In this document: positions 56,108 through 64,000 of the stretch, piece by piece
Layout: the number at the start of each line of letters is the position of its first letter
How positions within the stretch are numbered: the stretch's first letter is position 1
Origin: Siphonodentalium dalli
Lineage: Eukaryota > Mollusca > Scaphopoda > Gadilida > Siphonodentaliidae
NCBI GenBank assembly: GCA_032622095.1
Contig: CP136062.1
Location: 11,683,710 to 11,747,709, forward strand
Direction of reading: 5' to 3'
Length of the DNA stretch: 64,000 nucleotides
Notes under the pieces: model-generated
What the model saw: the letters and a program-made list of their open reading frames with translations, nothing else
Told to the model about the DNA's origin: nothing
Databases searched by the model: none
Made by a program: the position numbers and the translations under genes

Positions 56108-56459
56108 ATCTCATTAGTCTCCTTATTATTTATGTGGGCAGTAGCCTCTATACGGGCGCCTGTGACGCATAAGATACTATGGGTGTGGGGGTGGGTGGGA
56201 TCTCATTAGTCTCCTTATTATTTATGTGGGCAGTAGCCTCTATACGGGCGCCTGTGGCGCATAAGATACTATGGGTGGCGGGATGGGGGGTGGGATCTCA
56301 TTAGTCTCCTTATTATTTATGTGGGCAGTAGCCTCTATACGGGCGCCTGTGGCGCATAAGATACTATGGGTGGGGGGGTGGGTGGGATCTCATTAGTCTC
56401 CTTATTATTTATGTGGGCAGTAGCCTCTATACGGGCGCCTGTGGCGCATAAGATACTAA
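56108..56459 (+). repeat. ~93-bp tandem repeat directly after the exon-4 donor
   Basis: Four copies begin at 56108, 56200, 56295 and 56387 with atctcattagtctccttatt, contain ctctatacgggcgcctgtg and are separated by variable G runs. The first starts 7 bp into the intron. Confidence 0.95.
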
Positions 56460-56595
56460 ATCGAGTCATTTATGGCACCATCTCCTTTTATACTCAACAG
56501 AGTATATGCAACAAATGAATGAATTTGATCCATGGATTAGTGCAAAATAAACATGTGCGCTCTATGAATGATGCAAACAACATGGTAGTTATACT

Positions 56596-57042
56596 GACGG
56601 GGTCATTGTCACAAGGCTCCGGTCACATTCGTAGCCAGATTTTAAATCGATCGCAAATGTAGGCAGCTTTTCTATGGTGATCACATTTGTAGCCAGCTTT
56701 TCATATCCATGCGAGCCTCAAAGAACAAGATTAGGTTAAGCTCATTGTTCGGAGTTGATGGATGAAAAACAACTTGAATTTTAATTTGATATTAGTTCAT
56801 CTAATAATCTAACATTTCTGATCAATGTCGTTAGAATGCTCGAATTATATTCCAATATAAGTTAATAAACGAAGTTAGTTTTGGAGAATGACGTCGACAT
56901 TTGAGTCACCAGCGCCATATAAAGCATGCAATTAGAAAAGCTGGCTACGAATGTGATCGCCTGTGAAAAGCTGGCTACATTTGTGATTGATTTAAAAAGC
57001 TGGCTACGAATGTGACCGGAGCCTTGTGACAATGACCCCATC
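56596..57042. mobile_element. MITE with long inverted repeats (~447 bp)
   Basis: Outer ends gacggggtcattgtcacaag and complement. The arms repeat gtagccagctttt and its complement aaaagctggctac several times. The centre is unrelated AT-rich sequence. In INTS12 intron 4. Confidence 0.85.
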
Positions 57043-57081
57043 GGCGGTAGTTATAATGAAAATGGCGATCAATGTCTAATT

Positions 57082-57175
57082 GGGGACCTCGGTGGCTCAG
57101 TCAGTTAGGAGTACAACTCCAAGCTGTCTCGCCCTCCAGCGATGTTTCCATCATGAACTTTGTAACTCAAAATCT
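57082..57175 (+). repeat. Possible tRNA-derived SINE 5' fragment
   Basis: ggggacctcggtggctcagt and cagttaggag resemble a tRNA-like A box as found at the start of SINEs. No good B box is visible, so this is a weak call. Confidence 0.3.
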
Positions 57176-57198
57176 TCATCTGGTGGAGTTTCCAGTTC

Positions 57199-57326
57199 AA
57201 GCCTTGAAATAGTGTGTCTGTCATTTGCAGAATGAGGTCCCCAGAGGGTGAATTTAGTGATGCTACCCCGCTAGCATCACCAAATTCACCCTCTGGGGAC
57301 CTCATTCTGCTTTTACCTCAAGGCTT
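57199..57326. mobile_element. Single-hairpin 'gaggtccccagag' MITE
   Basis: The ends aagccttgaaatagtgtgtc and ctcaaggctt enclose one hairpin only, a solo form of the larger element. Confidence 0.85.
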
Positions 57327-57380
57327 GTTCTAGTTACTCGCCGATGTAAATTGGATTCCAGAATAATATAGAGAAAAGTT

Positions 57381-58717
57381 CATCTGTGTGAGGCTCCCTG
57401 TGGGTTAAACATTAAACCTCACATTCCCATAGAGAGCCCCACACAGACTGGAGCAGACGACAATCTGTAGTGCATGCTTCCATCTGTGTGAGGCTCCCTG
57501 TGGGTTAAACATTAAACCTCACATTCCCATAGAGAGCCCCACACAGACTGGAGCAGACGACAATCTGTAGTGCATGCTTCCATCTGTGTGAGGCTCCCTG
57601 TGGGTTAAACATTAAACCTCACATTCCCATAGAGAGCCCCACACAGACTGGAGCAGACGACAATCTGTAGTGCATGCTTCCATCTGTGTGAGGCTCCCTG
57701 TGGGTTAAACATTAAACCTCACATTCCCATAGAGAGCCCCACACAGACTGGAGCAGACGACAATCTGTAGTGCATGCTTCCATCTGTGTGAGGCTCCCTG
57801 TGGGTTAAACATTAAACCTCACATTCCCATAGAGAGCCCCACACAGACTGGAGCAGACGACAATCTGTAGTGCATGCTTCCATCTGTGTGAGGCTCCCTG
57901 TGGGTTAAACATTAAACCTCACATTCCCATAGAGAGCCCCACACAGACTGGAGCAGACGACAATCTGTAGTGCATGCTTCCATCTGTGTGAGGCTCCCTG
58001 TGGGTTAAACATTAAACCTCACATTCCCATAGAGAGCCCCACACAGACTGGAGCAGACGACAATCTGTAGTGCATGCTTCCATCTGTGTGAGGCTCCCTG
58101 TGGGTTAAACATTAAACCTCACATTCCCATAGAGAGCCCCACACAGACTGGAGCAGACGACAATCTGTAGTGCATGCTTCTATCTGTGTGAGGCTCCCTG
58201 TGGGTTAAACATTAAACCTCACATTCCCATAGAGAGCCCCACACAGACTGGAGCAGACGACAATCTGTAGTGCATGCTTCCATCTGTGTGAGGCTCCCTG
58301 TGGGTTAAACATTAAACCTCACATTCCCATAGAGAGCCCCACACAGACTGGAGCAGACGACAATCTGTAGTGCATGCTTCCATCTGTGTGAGGCTCCCTG
58401 TGGGTTAAACATTAAACCTCACATTCCCATAGAGAGCCCCACACAGACTGGAGCAGACGACAATCTGTAGTGCATACTTCCATCTGTGTGAGGCTCCCTG
58501 TGGGTTAAACATTAAACCTCACATTCCCATAGAGAGCCCCACACAGACTGGAGCAGACGACAATCTGTAGTGCATGCTTCCATCTGTGTGAGGCTCCCTG
58601 TGGGTTAAACATTAAACCTCACATTCCCATAGAGAGCCCCACACAGACTGGAGCAGACGACAATCTGTAGTGCATACTTCCATCTGTGTGAGGCTCCCTG
58701 TGGGTTAAACATTAAAC
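57381..58717 (+). repeat. 100-bp tandem array, 13 copies plus 37 bp
   Basis: Thirteen full units start every 100 bp from 57381 to 58581, with a partial unit at 58681. Units are almost identical: one t at 58181 and an 'a' in tgcatActtc in two units. Each unit contains the hairpin made of agagagccccacacagac and atctgtgtgaggctccct with gagcagacgac in the loop, so a small foldback element has been amplified. In INTS12 intron 4. Confidence 0.97.
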
Positions 58718-58761
58718 TTTATCATTGATGTTTGAGATGAATGTCTTACATTACTGATTGC

Positions 58762-59203
58762 AAGCCTGCAAATAGGGTGTCTGTCATTTTCAGATTGAGG
58801 TCCCCAGAGGGTGAATTTAGTGACTCTATCCCGCATAGCGGGCTAGCATCACTAAATTCACCCTCTGGGGACCTCATTCTGCTTAGGCCGTCAACTGATA
58901 TGGCAGACCTAGGATCAGATTGAAGTTTCCCAGTTGAAGTTGGTGATGTTCACCCATTGGGCACCTCAATTGTGAATTTTATCTTCTGCAAATTAGGGGA
59001 TATAGAAACTTCCTAGAATGGAAATGTAACTAAAAACAATGTTAATTTGATACTATAGAAACTTCCCAGAAGATGAGGCCTAAGCAGAATGAGGTCTCCA
59101 GAGGTTGAATTTGGTGATGCTAGCCCACTGTGCAGGATAGCATCACTAAATTCACCCTCTGGGGACCTCATTCGGCAAATGACAGACACGCTATTTGCAG
59201 GTT
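58762..59203. mobile_element. Full-length 'gaggtccccagag' MITE
   Basis: Inverted ends aagcctgcaaatagggtgtc and gacacgctatttgcaggtt. Both hairpins and the middle segment with cccattgggcacctcaattg are present. Confidence 0.9.
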
Positions 59204-59226
59204 GAAGATTGCAGAGGGGAAGAACC

Positions 59227-59408
59227 AAGCCTCAGTTTAGTGTGCCTGTCATTTGCAGAATGAGGTTCCCAGAGGGTGAATTTAGTGACGGTATCCCACA
59301 TGGTGGGCTAGCATCACCAAATTCACCCTCTGGGAACCTCATTATGCATGGCCTCATCTGCTATAGGAGACATAGACTCAGGTTGAAGTTCCCAAATGGT
59401 GAATCTTT
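59227..59408. mobile_element. Truncated 'gaggtccccagag' MITE
   Basis: The left end aagcctcagtttagtgtgcc and the first hairpin are present. It is broken at the next palindromic element at 59408. Confidence 0.8.
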
Positions 59409-59550
59409 AAGGAATAATCTCGGTTTCCTAATGTAATTACAGTCTAAAGGTGAATCACAGAGACACAGACCTATAAATAGTTTGTGATTCGGATTCGGCA
59501 TATGCCTTTAGACTGTATAATTACATTAGGAATCCAAGATTATTCCTTAT
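59408..59550. mobile_element. Palindromic MITE (~143 bp)
   Basis: The arm aaggaataatctcggtttcc, with gtaattacagtctaaagg, is inverted at the right side. Non-coding; it appears inserted into the neighbouring MITE. Confidence 0.8.
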
Positions 59551-59599
59551 AATTATGCCATTAATTGTTAGATATTGATTTATTAAAATATTTTCGCCC

Positions 59600-59988
59600 T
59601 TAACCCTTTACCCAACAAACCGGCCAAAACCGGCCAAATAAAGCTGCAACAGCCTAAAATATCTTCGGTCTGTCTCAATAGAACCATACAAATATGGATA
59701 TCATTGGAATCGGCTCCTTGACTACATTATGATAGTTACAGTTATGCCCTGTGCCAATGCATTCTCTTATATATGCGAGTCGACCATAGGTCGCCTCGCA
59801 TATATAAGAGAATGCATTGGCCTAAAAAAATTCTTTTTTTACCATTTTTTCTTACATTCTTTAACAATTTTATAATTTTTAATGTGTTAAGCCAATGCAT
59901 TCTCTTATATATGCGAGGCGACCTATGATCGACTCGCATATATAAGAGAATGCATTGGCACAGGGCCCTTCTGTTGGGTAAAGGGTTA
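59600..59988. mobile_element. Full-length 'ttaaccctttaccc' MITE
   Basis: Both inverted ends and both hairpins are intact, with the same orientation as 50976. In INTS12 intron 4. Confidence 0.93.
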
Positions 59989-60520
59989 AAAGACAGTTGA
60001 AACAAGGAACTATAAGTTCTCAAATAATGGACCGAAAGAGACTGACTGTCCGAATAGGATCTGTGACGTTTTGAGCCAAAGACAACTCGCCCCGTTCCCG
60101 TCCTAATAATATCGATCAATCCAACAGTAGATCGAGTGGGTTTTTCCTGAATCTTATGTCAAGGACGAAACAAAACATGACAAAAACTAAACTTTGGATA
60201 AACATTATTAGCAGAATTTTGGAAGAGGAAAACATACATTTAGTCTCCATGTTAACAGGGACACATGAACAGGCGATAATCAATAAGTTTAGTGAACATT
60301 TTCTTACAGGAATTCTCCTATCGGCATTGAACCAAATATTTTTAGATTTAGATTTTTCGCACAGTCATTTGTCATTTTGTGTCATTGTGATTTTACAAGC
60401 TTTCAGAAGAATAAACTATCATGGTGCTTAATCAATTTTATGATGATTTATTTTTCTAAAAGTAATATATTTTGAAAAATTTAAGTGATTATTAAAAAAC
60501 TCGTGTCCAGACGTGAATAT
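59989..60520. other. Intron sequence, nothing recognised
   Basis: INTS12 intron 4. Short open frames, such as 60156-60431, match no family I know. Confidence 0.5.
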
Positions 60521-61060
60521 GACTGAACAGTTTCTGTGTATTCTCAGAAATCACAAAATGCTCCCAAACGCGTTAATTGATAATTCATTTCTTTGTAGTC
60601 TAACAATAAACATGTTGCTACACTGCGACAGGGTGAAGAAAATTCTGCTGTTTTCTCATGTTTTCTCATGTAGCATTTGTATTGAACAATAGTTTGAACA
60701 CCCATCGATCTGTGGAATCTCATAAATCATGTAAACCTTCGTAATACTTTTAACATATTGCTACACTGAGAAATATCCTGCCTTTTTTATCACAGGGACT
60801 TGATATCATTTGTAACACCCATCAACGAGCGGTGTCTGTGGATCTAAGAAATCATGTAACCTATCGCTTCGTAACACTTTGTAACATAATTTATCGCTAC
60901 ACTGAGACGAGCTATAAAAATATACTGCTGTTTTCTCACAGGGACTTTATATCATTATGTAACCCCCAGCCTGTCTATGAGCGGTCAATGTGGATCTCAG
61001 AAATCATGTAACTCTTCATAGCACTTTGTAACATACTGTATCGCTGCATTGAGATGAGTT
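60521..61060 (+). repeat. Three degenerate ~170-bp direct repeats
   Basis: Phrases cagaaatcatgtaac-, gtaacactttgtaacat- and ctgctgttttctcacaggga recur at irregular intervals. Diverged, non-coding. Confidence 0.6.
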
Positions 61061-61265
61061 TAACTCTTTCAGTGCCAAGTCCGATTTTTGTATCAACCCA
61101 TATTTCCTTCATCATTTTTCAAATTTATTGATTATAATAATGTGATACATTGAACTCTAAGAGCTCTTTCCATCAATGTATCACATTATTATAAACAACA
61201 AATTTGAAAAATGATCAAGGAAATATGGGTTGATACAAAAATCATACTTGGCACTGAAAGGGTTA
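61061..61265. mobile_element. Palindromic MITE (205 bp)
   Basis: Arms taactctttcagtgccaag and complement extend almost to the centre, with few mismatches (caacccatatttcctt, aatgtgatacattga). Confidence 0.9.
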
Positions 61266-61504
61266 AAAAATATGCTGCAGTTTTCTCATGGGGACTGGGG
61301 TACAATGTTTATAACATGTTTGTAAACAGTAAACAATAATTTCATCCTATAATTTAAATTGTAGTGCCCAGAATATATAATGTGTACCACTTGTGACGGT
61401 CTTACCTCAGGAGTTTGGAACTTGATCAATAACTGCCTTTATTGGGCTAATTAGAATTTTTTTTTGGCCCAGCCTTATGGGCAAAATATTGCTAATTTGC
61501 CTAA

Positions 61505-61752
61505 TTAACCCTTTACCCAACAGAACGGCCAAAACCGGCCAAATAAAGCTTCAACAGCCTAAAATATCTTCGGTCTGTCTCAATAAAACCATACAAATAT
61601 GGATATCATTGGAACCGGCTCCTTGACCACATTGTGGTAGTTACAGTTATGCCCTGGTTGCCTCGCATATATAAGAGAATGCATTGGCCTAAAAAAAAAT
61701 ATATATAAGAGAATGCATTGGCACAGGGCCCTTCTGTTGGGTAAAGGGTTAA
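61505..61752. mobile_element. 'ttaaccctttaccc' MITE with internal deletion
   Basis: Ends complete. The twin hairpins are reduced to half arms (gcctcgcatatataagagaa and a second remnant) separated by an A run. Confidence 0.9.
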
Positions 61753-61862
61753 GGCAGTTATTGTTCAAGTTTCAAGCTCCTGTGGTCTTACAAAATGCCT
61801 AGTACTAGCAGTAGTGGTGGGAAAATATGTAAATAAATGAAACCAAAACAAAAAAGTTGAGT

Positions 61863-62230
61863 AAGTGTACCTTCAGACGACCACGATTGAATCGTAAGTG
61901 GAAGGATTTCCGTCGTAGGAAGTAACAGGAAGATGGAGTGCGCATGCTCACGTCTAAATCGTAGAACAAAAAATAATATCAGACAGTGTTTGATTTTAGA
62001 TGCGATATCGTGGCGTATCCTTGGTTACCTCCACTTGCGACGTAATCGCAGCCGTGTGTACGTAAACATCGTAGCTGGAAATGGTCCTAGGATAGTCAAT
62101 CACATGCTTTAGAACAACCTACGATAGAATAATGCACGTGACATCGCAATCGTCTGAACAAACTATCCACGATCTCGTCGGGCCCGATTCCTCCACTTAC
62201 GATTGTATCGTGGTCGTCTGAGGGTACACT
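61863..62230. mobile_element. DNA transposon/MITE with ~36-bp inverted ends
   Basis: Left agtgtaccttcagacgacca and right tggtcgtctgagggtacact are inverted, followed by cgattg-atcgtaagtggagga-type matches. The inside is not palindromic and has no coding frame. Confidence 0.8.
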
Positions 62231-62437
62231 AAGTTTAGCCACATTTCATTATAAAACGTTGCAACTATGACAACATTTATTCTTTGTAAACAGCTTGGAA
62301 ATGTTTAATTTATTGGGGCATTGTATTTAGTTGGATGTTGATTTACTATACTCTTGTCAGCTTTGATGCCGTTCATGAAAAAAAGGTGTACTGCGAAGCG
62401 AGTGTGGAGAATGTTGCATCGCCAGTTACTATGCAAC

Positions 62438-62817
62438 GGACTACAAATATCATTGTAAGCATGTCTCTACACTGATCAAATATCATTGTAAGCATGTCTC
62501 TACACTGATCAAATATCATTGTAAGCATGTCTCTACACTGATCAAATATCATTGTAAGCATGTCTCTACACTGATAAAATATCATTGTAAGCATGTCTCT
62601 ACACTGATCAAATATCATTGTAAGCATGTCTCTACACTGATAAAATATCATTGTAAGCATGTCTCTACACTGATCAAATATCATTGTAAGCATGTCTCTA
62701 CACTGATCAAATATCGTTGTAAGCATGTCTCTACACTGATCAAATATCATTGTAAGCATGTCTCTACACTGATCAAATATCATTGTAAGCATGTCTCTAC
62801 ACTGATCAAATATCATT
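62438..62817. repeat. 33-bp tandem repeat, about 11-12 copies
   Basis: The unit atcattgtaagcatgtctct, followed by acactgatcaaat, repeats almost perfectly. One minus-strand frame stays open because 33 is a multiple of three. It is not evidence for a gene. Confidence 0.97.
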
Positions 62818-62950
62818 GCCCGCTGGTACTTTTGGGTCATTTTCGCTGGTCTAATAAAATCTCAACCTAATCCAATATAATTAAATTAGCTTTGATAAAC
62901 TCAATGGGAATTTTCTATAGAGAATGAAGTGGGTGTAATTTAGTTCTCAA

Positions 62951-63245
62951 TGGGTGTACATCACAATATTATTGTGATGTACACCCATTGGGAACCTCGA
63001 TTATACAATGTGTCATCTGCCAATTTGGCGATATAGAGAAACTAAACTAAAAACGAAATAGAATCTATGTGAAGAATTTTTATAGAAATTTGATAATAAA
63101 GAAACTTTCCAGAGAAGATGAGGCCTAAGCAGGATGAGGTCCCCAGAGTGTGAATTTAGTGATGCTAGCCCACTATGCGGGATAGCATCACTAAATTCAC
63201 CCTCTTGGAAACTCATTCTGCAAATAACAGGCACACTAAACTCAG
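62951..63245. mobile_element. 'gaggtccccagag' MITE, left end rearranged
   Basis: The first hairpin is replaced by an inverted duplication of tgggtgtacatcacaata. The second hairpin and right end (acaggcacactaaactcag) are complete. Confidence 0.75.
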
Positions 63246-63556
63246 TAATTCTTCATCTTGTTTTGTTTTGACTTATTTATAATGGAGCAATTAAAATTGT
63301 GTGTGATATTTTAAATCACCAGATGTGGAACAACATTGCCAAGGTCATTTGAGGTAAACAATACGTCTGTTTAGAATTCTCAAAACTCCAGAGGAAATCA
63401 TACGTCAAGTCGCCATTTTTAAATCGCGAAAACAAATGAGAGGAAGACTCTCCCCATGTAGGATGATGTAATCTCACGGGAATGTTTTGACGCCATTGGC
63501 ACAGAAATTGCGAGACATTCAGGCATTGTCATCACTCCATACACGTTATATTTCAG

Positions 63557-63623
63557 GAGTTTTGAAGTTTCCTCTGTAAATCAACTCGTTGAATGCCAAG
63601 AATGTCACTCTCTCTATCACCAG
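63557..63623 (+). CDS. INTS12: INTS12, fifth coding exon (PHD finger core), gene continues
   Basis: The acceptor tatatttcag and split codon complete as Arg. It then reads SFEVSSVNQLVECQECHSLY and H-Q before gtatgt. The stretch N-Q-L-V-E-C-Q-E-C-H-x-L-Y-H is the hallmark of the INTS12 PHD finger, giving the second C-x2-C pair and the His ligand. Spacing from the first pair in exon 4 equals that of known INTS12. The remaining zinc ligands and the C-terminal half lie beyond the window. The preceding intron (7.5 kb) is almost entirely repeats. Confidence 0.96.
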
Positions 63624-63731
63624 GTATGTCTGTCTGTCTGTACATCTGTCTGTCTGTGTACTGCAATATATGTTCACGGTAGGGCAAAATATGTCAACGG
63701 TAGAGTGAAATATGTCAACAGTACAGCGAAA
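63624..63731 (+). repeat. Short repeats after the exon-5 donor
   Basis: A (tctg)n run from about 63627, then about four diverged ~22-bp units with gaaatatgtcaacagta. One more unit follows the MITE at about 63949. Confidence 0.75.
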
Positions 63732-63948
63732 TACAGTAATGCTCTAATTAATCGACCTCTTAACCACAGCAGAATTATGGGTAACTTTTCAGGATTTAGT
63801 CGGAAATATGGCTTGTTGCCATTCATCGGAAAGTTCTCGGCGAGAGCTTTCCGATGAATGGCAACAAGCCATATTTCCGACTAAATCCTGAAAAGTTACC
63901 CATAATTATGCTGTGGTTAAGAGGTCGATTAATTAGAGCATTACTGTA
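63732..63948. mobile_element. Complete cagtaatgcc MITE
   Basis: TA-flanked ends tacagtaatgctctaattaa and complement. The long palindrome contains cttttcaggatttagtcgga and its complement. This is the best-preserved copy in the window, inserted into the ~22-bp repeat near the start of the intron. Confidence 0.92.
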
Positions 63949-64000
63949 TATCAACAGTATAGTGAAATATGTCAACAAGCACCACTTTTTCAAGATGTCC

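Noticed and set aside
57381-58717. CRISPR-like regular array
   Set aside because: The 100-bp units are identical throughout, with no unique spacers, in an intron of an animal gene.
62373-62840. 155-residue minus-strand open frame with repeated D-Q-C-R-D-M-L
   Set aside because: It is a translation of a 33-bp tandem repeat. The unit length is a multiple of three, so one frame stays open by chance.

Overview
The window is eukaryotic nuclear DNA: coding sequence is split by GT-AG introns, there are no operons, and most of the sequence is repeats. The repeat types fit a lophotrochozoan animal, most likely a mollusc. They include palindromic MITEs, Helitron 3' ends, fragments of CR1/L2-like LINEs, repeats built on the phrase 'catcttggatttta', and a 'gctcacctgag' element followed by GTCC tracts. 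The species is an inference; no species-diagnostic gene is present.

Two conserved genes lie on the + strand. SF3A2 (U2 snRNP splicing factor 3A subunit 2) is represented by its last three coding exons (12692-12832, 15349-15417, 20491-20901). Its 5' exons were not found and are probably upstream of the window. INTS12 (Integrator subunit 12) begins at 50788 and continues through exons at 50778-50928, 54172-54264, 54473-54738, 55856-56101 and 63557-63623. It runs off the right edge in the middle of its PHD finger. All junctions keep frame, and the joined reading matches the known family proteins.

Layout. 1-4024: a 38-bp satellite array. 4.0-12.5 kb: degenerate satellite carrying a small hAT-like element (5164-6264), a minisatellite, a hairpin element, and a 2.69-kb hAT transposon (9578-12267, 8-bp target duplication) nested in a MITE. 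12.6-21.2 kb: the 3' part of SF3A2, with introns full of MITEs. 21-50 kb: intergenic or long-intron DNA with MITEs, a long inverted repeat (33.2-34.0 kb), a MULE remnant, a head-to-tail Helitron array (37.7-43.2 kb) and a nested insertion (45.9-49.1 kb). 50-64 kb: INTS12, whose introns hold large minisatellites, LINE and MITE copies.

The most unusual feature is that tandem repeats in both genes have grown out from exon edges and carry copies of the splice site. In INTS12 the acceptor plus start codon occurs ten times in tandem, and the exon-3 donor is repeated eight times with a 57-bp, frame-preserving period. In SF3A2 the exon end plus donor is repeated seven more times in the intron. A perfect 46-bp inverted copy of INTS12 exon 3 also lies in its downstream intron.
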